Part shown: one piece after another, positions 55,401 through 63,506 of the stretch
Numbering within the stretch: the stretch's first letter is position 1
Layout of the letters: every line of letters starts with the position of its first letter
Made by a program: the position numbers and the translations under genes
Notes under the pieces: generated by a model
What the model saw: only the letters and a program-made list of their open reading frames with translations
Database searches by the model: none
What the model was told of the DNA's origin: nothing
From: Mucilaginibacter ginkgonis
GTDB taxonomy: Bacteria > Bacteroidota > Bacteroidia > Sphingobacteriales > Sphingobacteriaceae
DNA: 64,000 nt
Direction of reading: 5' to 3'
Assembly (NCBI RefSeq): GCF_009754905.2
Contig: NZ_CP066775.1
Coordinates: 2,666,001 to 2,730,000, forward strand

Positions 55401-56129
55401 AGCACAATTCAACCCAACCGAAAGCAAATTAGCATGCTGGACCGAGTTCCAGAACGCCTCTACCGTTTGGCCCGAAAGCGTACGGCCGGAAGCATCTGTT
55501 ATGGTACCCGATATCATTAGCGGCAACTTCTTGCCGGATTCTTCCGCATATCTGTTTGCGGCAAATAATGCAGCTTTGGCGTTAAGGGTATCAAATATCG
55601 TTTCGATCAACAGCACATCGCTGCCGCCATCAACCAGGCCGCGTATTTGTTCGTAATAAGCCCCGGCCAAATCATCAAAAGTAACAGCACGATAGCCCGG
55701 GTCATTTACATCGGGCGACAAAGAAGCGGTTCGATTGGTAGGGCCAACCGCACCGGCAACAAATTTGGCAACGCCCGGATGCTTTTCCATCCATTCGTCA
55801 ACTGCCTGACGGGCAATGCGTGCACCTTCGTAGCTTAATTCATAAGCCAGGTCTTCCATGTGATAATCGGCCAGGGAGATGCGTTGGGTACTGAACGTGT
55901 TGGTCTCAATAATATCTGCACCGGCCGTAAGATACTCGGTATGTATGGCTTTGATAACATCGGGGCGGGTCAAATTTAACAGGTCGTTATTACCCTTCAG
56001 ATCGCTTGGATGATCCTTAAACCGCTCTGCACGGAAATCTGCTTCGGTAAGATCATATCGCTGTATCATGGTACCCATAGCACCGTCTATAACTAAAATA
56101 CGTTTCTCCAGTTCTTGTTTAATATCCAT
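52455..56129 (-). CDS. metH: Cobalamin-dependent methionine synthase
   Basis: 1224 residues, full length. Modules in order: homocysteine-binding barrel (1-330; zinc site [10 protein letters not shown]), folate-binding barrel (about 350-620; [15 protein letters not shown]), cap and B12 domain (about 650-890; [11 protein letters not shown] with the His that coordinates cobalt) and SAM-dependent reactivation domain (about 910-1224; [12 protein letters not shown]). It moves methyl from methyl-THF to homocysteine. Upstream lies a SAM riboswitch with promoter, so supply of SAM should shut it off. Confidence 0.97.
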   Translation of the reverse strand: MDIKQELEKRILVIDGAMGTMIQRYDLTEADFRAERFKDHPSDLKGNNDLLNLTRPDVIKAIHTEYLTAGADIIETNTFSTQRISLADYHMEDLAYELSYEGARIARQAVDEWMEKHPGVAKFVAGAVGPTNRTASLSPDVNDPGYRAVTFDDLAGAYYEQIRGLVDGGSDVLLIETIFDTLNAKAALFAANRYAEESGKKLPLMISGTITDASGRTLSGQTVEAFWNSVQHANLLSVGLNCALGAKDMRPHIEELSEKADVFVSAYPNAGLPNEFGGYDEMPHETAHLVDDFLKSGFVNIVGGCCGTTPDHIRCIAEKARQTQPRKKPVAEPHMRLSGLESVTVTPESIYVNVGERTNITGSPKFSKLILSENYEEALTVARQQVEGGAQVIDINMDEGMIDSEAVMVKFLNLIASEPDIAKLPIMVDSSKWSVIEAGLKCLQGKGIVNSISLKEGEEKFKEYARKILCYGAATVVMAFDEQGQADSYNRRIEICKRSYDILVNEIGFPPQDIIFDPNILTVATGLEEHNNYAVDFINATRWIKENLPYAKVSGGVSNISFSFRGNNTVREAMHSAFLYHAIKAGMDMGIVNAGMLEVYEEIEPELLKKVEDVLLNRHPEATERLVEYADTIKSKGKEIVRDEAWRNEPVESRLSHALVKGIIEYLDADVEEARQKYARPLEVIEGPLMDGMNIVGDLFGAGKMFLPQVVKSARVMKKAVAYLLPFIEEEKLKNPHAGGKSTAGKILLATVKGDVHDIGKNIVGVVLACNNFEVIDLGVMVPAQRILDEAKKQEVDIIGLSGLITPSLDEMVHFAKEMERENMNIPLIVGGATTSRIHAAVKIAPNYSGAAIHVLDASRSVTVCSSLMNAEQRQPYIKSVKLEYDKAREAHANKRNDKRFASIEEAREQKFKINLNSAIAPKPSFLGTKTFASYPLEELIDYIDWTPFFHTWELRGSYPKIFNDPYVGAEAKKLYDDAQVLLNRIVKEKLLHANGVIGFWPANSAGDDIELYTDENRTQLLSRIHTLRQQGEKVKGEPYYALADFIAPKQSGVADYFGGFAVTTGIGCDELVAEFEADHDDYNSILAKALADRLAEAFAEKMHELVRREYWGYAKDETLDNLQLIKEEYQGIRPAPGYPACPDHTEKTTLFDLLKAEDEAHMYLTESLAMMPAASVSGFYFAHPQSRYFGLGKIGKDQVDDYAKRKEMSIDTVERWLGPNLNY

Positions 56130-56135
56130 GTTCTT

Positions 56136-56262
56136 AGATGTGAGATATTAGATTTGAGGTTTGAGACACATGCCTCATACCAGATCTATATCTAAAAACA
56201 GTTGATGAAAATTTTTCTACTCGACGCGAAATCTCACATCTCATATCTCAAATCTCATATCT
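56136..56262. repeat. Empty inverted microrepeat pair in the metH leader
   Basis: The arm 56136-56167 (AGATGTGAGATATTAGATTT...) faces 56231-56262; inverted, they match at about 25 of 32 bases. Both are built of GAGAT/GAGATTT units. Only 63 bp lie between and no gene. It sits between the SAM riboswitch and the metH start, so it is transcribed in the leader and could fold there. It resembles the arms of the four-helix-bundle cassettes and may be a scar of one. Confidence 0.7.
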
Positions 56263-56304
56263 GTTAAATGCTTATTTAGAAAGCCGTTATTAAACCGGCA
56301 TCCG

Positions 56305-56401
56305 CTTATCTTTCTCAACCGTTGTGAGTAGAATGCAGCACCTTGTTGGCACAGGTTGCTAAGACTTCGCAGGGTCTAATCCCTCCGTCTTTCTTTATAA
56401 G
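56305..56401 (-). ncRNA. SAM-I (S-box) riboswitch
   Basis: On the minus strand CTTATAAAG (P1, 5' side) is followed by GACGGAGGGATTAGACCCTG (P2), GAAGTCTTAGCAACCTG (kink-turn and P3 side), a P3 with AAGGTGCT, and P4/P1 closing AGAAAGATAAG. This is the S-box core with GGAGGGA and GCAACC. It binds SAM and switches metH and perhaps metF. An imperfect hairpin GCCGG/ACGGC with TTTCT just downstream (56283-56299) could be the expression platform. Confidence 0.9.
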
Positions 56402-56406
56402 CGTGA

Positions 56407-56438
56407 CAAAAATAATCCTTAAACTGATGATTTACAAA
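56407..56438 (-). promoter_or_regulatory. Promoter of the metH riboswitch leader
   Basis: Minus strand TTTG (56435-56438), exactly 20 nt, TATTTTTG (56407-56414). It matches the Bacteroidota consensus and places the start of transcription right at the P1 helix of the riboswitch. Confidence 0.8.
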
Positions 56439-56524
56439 CAACTCAAGCCGGCCACACTGCCATAGCCGTTTACTTGCCCTTTGACAATTAATTACTCACT
56501 TTAATAAGATCCATAAAAGGAAAA

Positions 56525-56550
56525 AGCCCTCAACTCTTGTCGAAGGCTTT
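56525..56550 (-). terminator. Terminator of the BAX-inhibitor-like gene
   Basis: AAAAGCC...GGCTTTT with inner TC/GA pairs. On the minus strand it follows the stop at 56573. The stem is imperfect. Confidence 0.55.
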
Positions 56551-56572
56551 TAAGAACATCCTTAGTTATTTA

Positions 56573-57307
56573 TTATCTGCGGCGCCCGAAGATGCGCAGC
56601 AGGAACAGGAACATATTTACGAAATCGAGGTAAAGATTTAATGCGCCCATTAAGGCTAATTTTTTACCGGAGGCACTACCAAATTCAATACCCTGGCCAA
56701 TGCGCTTTTGCTTTTGAACGTCATAAGCTGTCAGGCCAATAAACACGGCTACCCCAACATAACTAATAACCATGTCTAACCCTTGATTGTGCATAAACAT
56801 ATTTACGACGGTTGCTATAAGCACACCAACCAAACCGACTATCATTAGCGAGCCGAATTTGGTTAGGTCTTGATGAGTGGTATAACCCGCAATGGCCATA
56901 ACCCCAAAAAGCGCCGATGCGGTAACAAACATACTAAGCACAGACGCGGATGTGTAAGCCAGCAGTATAAAGCTAAGGCTAACACCCATTAACGCAGAAT
57001 AGGCAATAAACAACAGTGCCAGTACCGGATATGAAATGCGGTTGATGCCAAAAGACATGATCATCACAAACGCCAGCGGGCCAAACAAGGCAACATAGCC
57101 TAAACCACTTAAACCGCCGGTTTCCGTATTCACTAATACCTTTAATAGCGCAGGTGTAGTGGCGAAAGCATAAGCACAAAAAGCCGAGATGCCCAAGGCA
57201 ACAAACATCCACAAAAATACACTCGCCATATGGCGGCGTACATTAGCTTGCGAATCGTCGAGCTGAATTACGTTTGGATCGTAATAGTTATTTGAATTGT
57301 TATCCAT
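56573..57307 (-). CDS. Bax inhibitor-1/YccA family membrane protein
   Basis: 244 residues with seven hydrophobic helices from about residue 28 on. Family phrases: VFLWMFVALGISAFCAYA, LVGVLIATVVNMFM, YVGVAVFIGLTAYDVQKQK and GALNLYLDFVNMFLFLLRIF. Bacterial relatives form pH-sensitive calcium leak channels or act with FtsH protease. The C-terminal RRR is typical. Confidence 0.92.
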   Translation of the reverse strand: MDNNSNNYYDPNVIQLDDSQANVRRHMASVFLWMFVALGISAFCAYAFATTPALLKVLVNTETGGLSGLGYVALFGPLAFVMIMSFGINRISYPVLALLFIAYSALMGVSLSFILLAYTSASVLSMFVTASALFGVMAIAGYTTHQDLTKFGSLMIVGLVGVLIATVVNMFMHNQGLDMVISYVGVAVFIGLTAYDVQKQKRIGQGIEFGSASGKKLALMGALNLYLDFVNMFLFLLRIFGRRR

Positions 57308-57355
57308 TTATAGTTTTATTTTATCCTAAGTTAGATTATTTTTATGAAAAAAAGA

Positions 57356-57922
57356 TTAATTGAGCCTGCGGGTTAACTGCTCTTCAACCAGTTTGAAAAA
57401 CTGCAGCGGGCGCAGCGATCGCCAGTTTAATTCATCTAAAGCGCCGCCAAAATTAATGTAATAGTCAATGTTGCTGCGTTTAAATTCCTGTATCACATGC
57501 TCGCGGAAATTGATGCCGGCTATCCAGCCATCTTCTGCTTCCTGGAACCATTCTTCGTAGTAACAGTCATCACTGGCGTGAAAGTTCAGTACGTTTTCGC
57601 CTATTAACAAAAACTTGTTTACACCCTGGTCCATCATCAGGTCAATCAGTTCGCGCTTCATCAGCATCACATCATTGTTGATGGCGTCGTTCCACTCGCC
57701 GATAAATTCTATCACTGCGTAACCCCGGTCATAGTCGACAAAGATCACTTTTAGGTAAAGCGTATTAGACCCGAACGAATCCCACTGCGGATGCAGTAAA
57801 TAGTTATACACCTGTTTATCAAACTCAAACTCATTATACTGCGTAGCATAGAACGGCGAATTTTCGTCCTCTGCCGCTATATAGTCATCCCGCCACCGGT
57901 AATATGGTTCTATCTCGTGCAT
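57356..57922 (-). CDS. Conserved hypothetical acidic protein
   Basis: 188 residues if begun at the ATG at 57922 (MHEIEPYYRWRDDY); the longer frame adds 13 residues that come from the microrepeat upstream. Aromatic and acidic-rich: DSFGSNTLYLKVIFVDYDRG, DCYYEEWFQEAEDGWIAGIN. No signal, membrane helix or known motif. Proteins like this occur across Bacteroidota from memory; no function is known. Confidence 0.8.
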   Translation of the reverse strand: MHEIEPYYRWRDDYIAAEDENSPFYATQYNEFEFDKQVYNYLLHPQWDSFGSNTLYLKVIFVDYDRGYAVIEFIGEWNDAINNDVMLMKRELIDLMMDQGVNKFLLIGENVLNFHASDDCYYEEWFQEAEDGWIAGINFREHVIQEFKRSNIDYYINFGGALDELNWRSLRPLQFFKLVEEQLTRRLN

Positions 57923-57944
57923 TATTCTATGTGCTAATTTGCAA

Positions 57945-58012
57945 ATGTGCAGATTGTGCAAATTATATTATCCCTTTACCAGATCCACAGACTCGTTTGC
58001 ACATCTGCACAT
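57945..58012. repeat. Inverted TGCACA microrepeat pair
   Basis: 57945-57962 inverted reads TTTGCACAATCTGCACAT; 57996-58012 reads TTTGCACATCTGCACAT, one base shorter. The spacer is 33 bp with no gene. It lies between murQ and the hypothetical gene. Same style as 56136-56262 but a different word. Confidence 0.65.
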
Positions 58013-58027
58013 CCTCCTATCCGCACA

Positions 58028-58834
58028 TTATTTTAGGTGTGCTTCTACCGCTTTACGCACACTGCCGTTCTCTTTCAGCAATGCAGCAGCTGTAGCTTCA
58101 TCAAGCCCGGTTTCATTCATTACCATGCGTGTGCCACGGTCAACCAGCTTATGATTTGTTAACTGCATATCTACCATTTTGTTGCCCTTAACACGGCCCA
58201 GCCTTATCATCACGCTGGTGCTCAGCATATTTAATGCAAGCTTTTGCGCGGTGCCTGCCTTCATGCGGGTACTGCCGGTCACAAACTCGGGGCCGGTAAC
58301 TATTTCCACAGGGTACTGCGCTTCTGCCGCTACGGGGCTGCCCGCGTTGCAAACTATGCAGCCCGTTGCAATACCATTAAGGTTGGCCGTTGCCAGGCCG
58401 CCGATAACATAGGGTGTACGGCCCGATGCCGCTATGCCCACCACTACATCGCTCGCGGTAATATTAAATTCCTGTAGGTCATTCCACGCCTGGTTGGCAT
58501 CATCCTCTGCAAATTCAACAGCTTTGCGGATGGCTGTATCACCGCCTGCAATGATACCTACTACCCAGTCGAACGGAACGCCGTATGTAGGCGGACATTC
58601 AGAGGCGTCAACCACGCCCAAACGGCCGCTGGTACCGGCGCCAATGTAGAATAAGCGTCCACCTTTGCTCATTCGGTCGGCAACCACGTCAACCAATTTT
58701 TCCAATTGTGGCAAGGCTTTGGCAACGGCTAATGGTACGGTTTGGTCCTGCTCGTTCATGTGCTGCAGCAGTTCTGCTACAGACATTTTATCAAGGTCGG
58801 TATACAGCGAATCTTTCTCGGTAGTGTTTTCCAT
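58028..58834 (-). CDS. murQ: N-acetylmuramic acid 6-phosphate etherase
   Basis: 268 residues, SIS fold: FYIGAGTSGRLGVVDASECP holds the sugar-phosphate loop, GGDTAIRKAVEFAEDD, VVGIAASGRTPYVIGGL, GPEFVTGSTRMKAGTAQK. It cleaves the lactyl ether of MurNAc-6-P during wall recycling. It is divergent from an S41 protease. No anmK or transporter is adjacent. The family also ends in a UBA-like helix, seen here (DEATAAALLKENG). Confidence 0.96.
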   Translation of the reverse strand: MENTTEKDSLYTDLDKMSVAELLQHMNEQDQTVPLAVAKALPQLEKLVDVVADRMSKGGRLFYIGAGTSGRLGVVDASECPPTYGVPFDWVVGIIAGGDTAIRKAVEFAEDDANQAWNDLQEFNITASDVVVGIAASGRTPYVIGGLATANLNGIATGCIVCNAGSPVAAEAQYPVEIVTGPEFVTGSTRMKAGTAQKLALNMLSTSVMIRLGRVKGNKMVDMQLTNHKLVDRGTRMVMNETGLDEATAAALLKENGSVRKAVEAHLK

Positions 58835-58943
58835 TACGATAGTTAAAACGCAAAATTCAACAAAAAATTCAATACACGGTTATGCTTCATTATTAATTAG
58901 ATGTTAAGCAAAGCAACATGTACATTTGCCGGTCACATCACCC

Positions 58944-60527
58944 ATGAAACACGCCGCGTCGGTCATATTCCGTTCACTGATTATTCTGCTTGCCGGGGTT
59001 GCTATCGGGCTCATGATCAACGGGCGGGGCATTGTAGCCAGGCAGGTTGCCGGCAGTCATAAGATAGACAGCGCGCTGCTGATCATCAAAAAGCATTACG
59101 TTGACAAGGTGAACGGCGATACCATTGAAGCCGATGCCATTACGAACATCCTGCAAAGCCTGGACCCTCACTCTGTTTACCTGCGCAGGCAGCAGGCCAT
59201 GGCGGTGAATGAACGGCTTGAAGGGCATTTTAATGGTATAGGCATAGAGTATTTGCTAATGCGCGATACCATGTTCATTACACAGGTTTACGCGAAAAGC
59301 CCCGCAGCTGTGGCAGGTATCAAAAACGGCGATCGGGTGCTGACCATCAATTACAAAAAAGCATCGGGCGCGAAAGCTACTACAGCCATAATTAACGCCT
59401 TACTGCGCAAAAACGCAGGCAACAAAGTAGAGATGACCGTTATGCACTTGGCTGATAACAAGCCCGGACAGCATTTTATTGCCCGCGGCGTAGTGCCTTT
59501 AAGCAGTTTAGAAGCAGCTTACCTGCTGAACAAAACAACTGCTTATGTAAAGTTCAGTCGTTTTGCCAACACTACCGACAGCGATTTCAGGGCGTTTGTA
59601 TTACCGCTTAAAAAGTTGGGCGCTAAAAACCTTGTGCTTGATCTGCGGGGAAACCGGGGCGGCTACCTTGATGCGGCAACCAGCCTTGCCGATGAGTTTC
59701 TGCCAAAGGACGAACTGATAGTTTACACCAAGGGCGAGCATGAAAAACGTGCTAACTATTTTTCGACCGATGCTGGCATTTTTAAAACAGGTAAAATTGC
59801 CGTGCTGATAGACGAGTACTCCGCATCGTCGAGCGAGATAGTGGCCGGTGCCTTGCAAGACCTTGACAGAGCGATTATTATAGGCCGCCGGTCTTTTGGC
59901 AAGGGTTTGGTACAGCAGCAATTCCCGTTTGCCGATGGTTCTGCCATGAACCTTACCGTGGCAAGGTATTATACCCCATCGGGCAGGTCTATTCAGAAAT
60001 CTTATAAAGACGGTGCAGACGATTACCGCGACGAAATTAAGCAGCGCAGGGAAAAGGGTGAAATGACATCTGCCGATAGTAGCCTTGCCGATACATCGCT
60101 TAAAAAGCATGCGTATTACACATTATCCGGAAAGAAGGTTTTTGGGGGAGGCGGTATAACGCCCGACATTTTCGTACCGCAGGATACCGCCATCTATACC
60201 AAACTACTTGGCGAGTTAGCCCATGCGCAGTTGTTTACAGCTTACACTATTGACAAACAGCAGCCCATACTTGCCCGCTACGATGACCTGCCAGCGTACA
60301 TCGACAAATACATAGTAACCGACGGACGTGTTGATGATTTTATACTCTATGCCTCCCGGACTTTAAAGGAAATGGACTCGCGCGAGATCAGGATTGCCAG
60401 GCTGTATATCAAATTGTACCTAAAGGCCTTTGCTGCACGATTTAAATGGGGCGATGCCGCATACTTTAAGGTGTTGAACCATAATGATACCGCCATACAG
60501 AGAGCGCTTGCTGTTACCGGAAAATAA
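58944..60527 (+). CDS. S41-family C-terminal processing protease
   Basis: About 527 residues from ATG 58944, which opens a signal anchor (FRSLIILLAGVAIGLMI). A TACATTTG box at 58921-58928 lies just ahead, making the earlier in-frame start unlikely. Helical N-part with LDPHSVYL, PDZ domain (GIGIEYLLMRDTMFITQVYA to about 180), then the protease core with LDLRGNRGGYLD, catalytic Ser in EYSASSSEIVAGAL and Lys in RSFGKGLVQQ. It trims periplasmic or outer-membrane proteins. Confidence 0.93.
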   Translation: MKHAASVIFRSLIILLAGVAIGLMINGRGIVARQVAGSHKIDSALLIIKKHYVDKVNGDTIEADAITNILQSLDPHSVYLRRQQAMAVNERLEGHFNGIGIEYLLMRDTMFITQVYAKSPAAVAGIKNGDRVLTINYKKASGAKATTAIINALLRKNAGNKVEMTVMHLADNKPGQHFIARGVVPLSSLEAAYLLNKTTAYVKFSRFANTTDSDFRAFVLPLKKLGAKNLVLDLRGNRGGYLDAATSLADEFLPKDELIVYTKGEHEKRANYFSTDAGIFKTGKIAVLIDEYSASSSEIVAGALQDLDRAIIIGRRSFGKGLVQQQFPFADGSAMNLTVARYYTPSGRSIQKSYKDGADDYRDEIKQRREKGEMTSADSSLADTSLKKHAYYTLSGKKVFGGGGITPDIFVPQDTAIYTKLLGELAHAQLFTAYTIDKQQPILARYDDLPAYIDKYIVTDGRVDDFILYASRTLKEMDSREIRIARLYIKLYLKAFAARFKWGDAAYFKVLNHNDTAIQRALAVTGK

Positions 60528-60580
60528 GCCGGGCTTATCTTTGCAAATTACTTTTAGCGCACTTCTGACACGATTTTGTC

Positions 60581-60745
60581 AGTGTAACACCTGAAACAGT
60601 TGTGTTACACTTTTTGGTTACAACGGGCAAGTGTGAAACACTGACACGATTTTGCTTTGTTGATAATCAACCCGTTACAATGCTGACAAAATACGGTCAG
60701 ATACCAATAAGTAAGTATTGTTAGAGAAAGTGTAACATGTTACAC
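60581..60745. repeat. 165-bp structured intergenic element, copy 2
   Basis: Gapless partner of 819-983. It ends in GTGTAACATGTTACAC (60730-60745), again a perfect 16-bp palindrome but with T/A in place of the G/C pair of copy 1; the inner motif TGTTACAC recurs at 60603-60610. CTGAC/GTCAG (60683 and 60696) is retained. It occupies the convergent gap between the S41 protease and a histidine-rich protein gene, next to a terminator, with nothing else in the 304 bp. Confidence 0.8.
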
Positions 60746-60789
60746 TAACGCAATCATGTCAGTAATATTTGGGTTTCTCTAACAAAAAA

Positions 60790-60807
60790 GGCTTCCTTTC
60801 GGAAGCC
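60790..60807. terminator. Terminator in the convergent gap
   Basis: GGCTTCC/GGAAGCC stem with TTTC loop, A-run left and T-run right, so usable from both sides. Confidence 0.8.
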
Positions 60808-60831
60808 TTTTCTATCTAAGTTTACTCTTAA

Positions 60832-61332
60832 TTAATGATGCCCGCGACCGTGGTCGTCATGGCCTCTACCGTGATCCCTGTCATGACCATAAGCATTACC
60901 CCTACCGTTGTTACCCGGACCATTCCAATGGTTGCGGTATTTGTTATCGCGGCTATCGCGAATTACCGCTTGTCCGCGTCGATCACGGTAGCCTGCATAT
61001 TTAGTACGATAGGTAGCCGCATGTAACCATGGGTTTGGCTCGTTTACTACTACTTTGTATCCGTTATACAAGTCGTAGTTGCTATAACGTGCAGGCAATG
61101 ACCCTGAATGGATCCACTGTCCGCCATTGTTATAAACGTAGTCGTGGTTATTTACAGAGTAGTAAGTATCAATGTCGGGCAGGTAGTAATAGTCTGCACG
61201 GTCATAGCCGGTTGGTCCCCAGGCAGGCTGGTTACCGATATTGAAATTAAGGCTTACCCTTAATTGGGCATCGGCTTGTTTAAAGGTGAGGGTGCTTGCT
61301 GCAAGCGCCAACACAAACAATAGCTTTTTCAT
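60832..61332 (-). CDS. Exported protein with histidine-rich tail
   Basis: 166 residues if begun at MKKLLFVLALAAS (61332). A signal peptide (to about 25) is followed by a Tyr/Asn-rich domain (YYYLPDIDTYYSVNNHDYVY) and a tail of about 30 residues made of His, Gly, Arg and Asp (GHDRDHGRGHDDHGRGHH). The tail could bind metal such as nickel, zinc or copper; this is inference from composition. Family not recognised beyond similar Sphingobacteriaceae proteins. Confidence 0.8.
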   Translation of the reverse strand: MKKLLFVLALAASTLTFKQADAQLRVSLNFNIGNQPAWGPTGYDRADYYYLPDIDTYYSVNNHDYVYNNGGQWIHSGSLPARYSNYDLYNGYKVVVNEPNPWLHAATYRTKYAGYRDRRGQAVIRDSRDNKYRNHWNGPGNNGRGNAYGHDRDHGRGHDDHGRGHH

Positions 61333-61431
61333 AATCTGCATTTTAGTTTTTCGAGTATTTGCAAATTATGACAAGCAGCAGCCGCAATAGTTTAGAAAAA
61401 CTTTTGTAACAACGCGGCTACACCCGCCGGG

Positions 61432-62202
61432 TTACTTGGTATTCCACTTAAACATTTTAATGCCGATAGCTGCAAATATTACAGCGTAACCGATAGAAAG
61501 CAGCAATGCGGTTGTCGTATCCCTGCTCCAGGTGTCGGGCGCCATACTTGCTGCCAGCATCATTTTCACCGCACCATAAGGTGAGTAGTGCACGTAGTCG
61601 CTAATGCGTATCTCGAAGTTTTTGCCTTTAAAATCCAAAAGCTTCAACTCGCCCAGCATGCCTACCAGGATGAATACCATGTAAACCAAACGGGAGGTGG
61701 CGTTAACGGTCTCGGGGTTTTTAATCAGCCCAACAATTAGCTGCCCCAACGCCAGGTAAACAGCGCCGCCTAAAATGGCCACAAAGAAAGCGAACACATA
61801 AGCCTTTGGCTGCAAAGTGATGCCATCATTAGCGTTGCCTAATATGAAAATAAGCAGCGACAACACCATGATCATGAATAGCTGCACTGTTAACCTGCTG
61901 GCCATGATAGCCCAGGTTGGCACTGGTGCCACTCGCAAGCGCTGGAAGATGCCTTTATCACGGTCGCGGGCGACAGTAATGGAATAGCCCATCAACCCGA
62001 TGGCCATCAACCCGAAAGTAATTGCGCCTGACAGCACGTAGGCCCCGCCAAACTTAGGCACCAGCCCCTTCCAGGAAATAAGGATGATAACAGGCACCGC
62101 GATTGCCAGCACTGCCGACCGCCTGTTAGCTTTCAAAATAGCAAAATCTGCACGCAGCAGTGTAAAAAACGCACTAGATGATTTAGGTACAATTGTAGCC
62201 AT
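61432..62202 (-). CDS. ABC-2 type exporter permease
   Basis: 256 residues with six hydrophobic segments and the ABC-2 motif MGYSITVARDRDKGIFQRLRVAPVPTW-like region (shown as ARDRDKGIFQRLRVAP). It forms the channel for the ATPase encoded 10 bp upstream. Substrate unknown; such pairs export drugs, lipids or polysaccharide precursors. Confidence 0.88.
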   Translation of the reverse strand: MATIVPKSSSAFFTLLRADFAILKANRRSAVLAIAVPVIILISWKGLVPKFGGAYVLSGAITFGLMAIGLMGYSITVARDRDKGIFQRLRVAPVPTWAIMASRLTVQLFMIMVLSLLIFILGNANDGITLQPKAYVFAFFVAILGGAVYLALGQLIVGLIKNPETVNATSRLVYMVFILVGMLGELKLLDFKGKNFEIRISDYVHYSPYGAVKMMLAASMAPDTWSRDTTTALLLSIGYAVIFAAIGIKMFKWNTK

Positions 62203-62212
62203 GATAATGATT

Positions 62213-62989
62213 TTAAGCGCGAACAGCGCGGCCGGTTAATGCAATGAAAACGTCTTCTAAGGTTACCTTTCCGCGGCGGGATACCGCGATAACTTCAGGG
62301 TCGTCGCGGTGTCTGTCTATCAGGTTTTGCGGGGTGTCTATGGTTAAAATATTCCCGTGATCGACAATAGCGATACGGTCGCACACCGCTTCCGCCTCTT
62401 CCATAGAGTGGGTAGTTAAGAGTACCGAATGCCCCTGCCCGCGGATGGCTTCTATACGCTCCCACAGTTGCCTGCGCGATTGCGGGTCCAGGCCTGTTGT
62501 AGGCTCATCAAGCATTACCAAACGTGGGTTATGTATGGTTGCAATAACCAACGATACACGCTGCTGCTGCCCGCCTGAAAGCTGACTAAATTTTTTATGC
62601 GCGGCGTCTTCAAGTTGTATATCGCGCAATATGCTTTGCAGTTTGTCGCGGTTCATATCAACGCCATAAATACCGCCAAACAGCTGCAGTATTTGGGTAA
62701 CATTTAACTCGGGTTGGAAACTGGTAGATTGCAGTTGAACACCCATGGCTGCCCTAGCGTGCAAAGGGTCTTTCAAAACGTCATAACCGTCAACGGTTAT
62801 GCTGCCGGCGTCGAATTTTATCAGGCCTTCTATCGCGCTCAAGGTACTGGTTTTGCCGGCGCCGTTGGGGCCAAGCAGACCAAATATTTCGCCTTGCTGT
62901 ACGCTGAAGCTAATGTCCTGCACGGCTTTAAAATTGCCGTAGCTTACATAAAGGCCCTGTACATTTAAAAGAAAAGTATCGTCACTCAT
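62213..62989 (-). CDS. ABC transporter ATPase (CcmA/drug-exporter type)
   Basis: 258 residues: Walker A LGPNGAGKTST, Q-loop GVQLQSTSF, signature LSGGQQQRVS, Walker B LVMLDEPTTGLDP and switch His in LLTTHSMEEAE. The NatA/CcmA-like C-terminus includes IDRHRDDPEVIAVSRRGKVTLEDVF. It energises the permease next to it. Confidence 0.93.
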   Translation of the reverse strand: MSDDTFLLNVQGLYVSYGNFKAVQDISFSVQQGEIFGLLGPNGAGKTSTLSAIEGLIKFDAGSITVDGYDVLKDPLHARAAMGVQLQSTSFQPELNVTQILQLFGGIYGVDMNRDKLQSILRDIQLEDAAHKKFSQLSGGQQQRVSLVIATIHNPRLVMLDEPTTGLDPQSRRQLWERIEAIRGQGHSVLLTTHSMEEAEAVCDRIAIVDHGNILTIDTPQNLIDRHRDDPEVIAVSRRGKVTLEDVFIALTGRAVRA

Positions 62990-63068
62990 ATAGGGGTCGG
63001 TTTGTGAATGTAAGATTGAAATTTGGATTGATTGTTACAAGGCTTCTCACAAAAAGTCCTTCGTGCAG

Positions 63069-63105
63069 TCATGCCGTCCCGATCACTATCGGGATCGATT
63101 CGGCA
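63069..63105. repeat. ATGCCG hairpin repeat with nested palindrome
   Basis: Outer arms CATGCCG (63070) and CGGCATC, as in the hairpin at 16558. The centre is filled by TCCCGATCACTATCGGGA (63077-63094), a close variant of the palindrome in the tRNA-Glu fragments at 7253 and 7349. Confidence 0.65.
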
Positions 63106-63170
63106 TCTCAAAGAACATTTATTTTATAGCGCTCATTCGCCGCTAAAGCTCGTTAATTTGTCTTAGCAAC

Positions 63171-63464
63171 AAAGTAACCAAAATGCTAAGTCAGCGCAAG
63201 GCTTCTTTTGCCGCACAAGGCCTTTGCCCTGCAATGCTTCGAGAGCCTCAGCATGACACCTCACGCTCATCATTACACAAGCCCTCAGTAGCGCAAAATA
63301 TTTATCACCGAAGCTGTGCGCTGATGTTGGAATAAAGAGAAACTGTTGGCACTGGTTTTCCATAATCGAAAAATGCGGCATCAGCGTGTGCGGCAACCAC
63401 AGACACTGAAGCTTGCAGCAACTATGTAGCTCACGGTGCAGCCGCGAGTTCTTTTGGTTACTTT
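63171..63464. repeat. 294-bp segment bounded by a perfect 13-bp inverted repeat
   Basis: AAAGTAACCAAAA (63171-63183) and TTTTGGTTACTTT (63452-63464) are exact inverses. The interior contains a GCTTCGAGAGCCTCAGCATG block that looks like another dispersed repeat. The minus-strand reading frame over it has poor composition (many Cys, His, Met) and I do not call it. This and the repeat at 63069 account for the 517-bp gap. Confidence 0.6.
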
Positions 63465-63506
63465 TCTTAACGGCCAAGAAAAGTAAAATTTACATCGGAA
63501 ATTATA

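Noticed and set aside
63163..63477. Minus-strand 104-residue frame
   Set aside because: It spans both ends of an inverted repeat and has Cys/His/Met-rich, non-protein-like composition.
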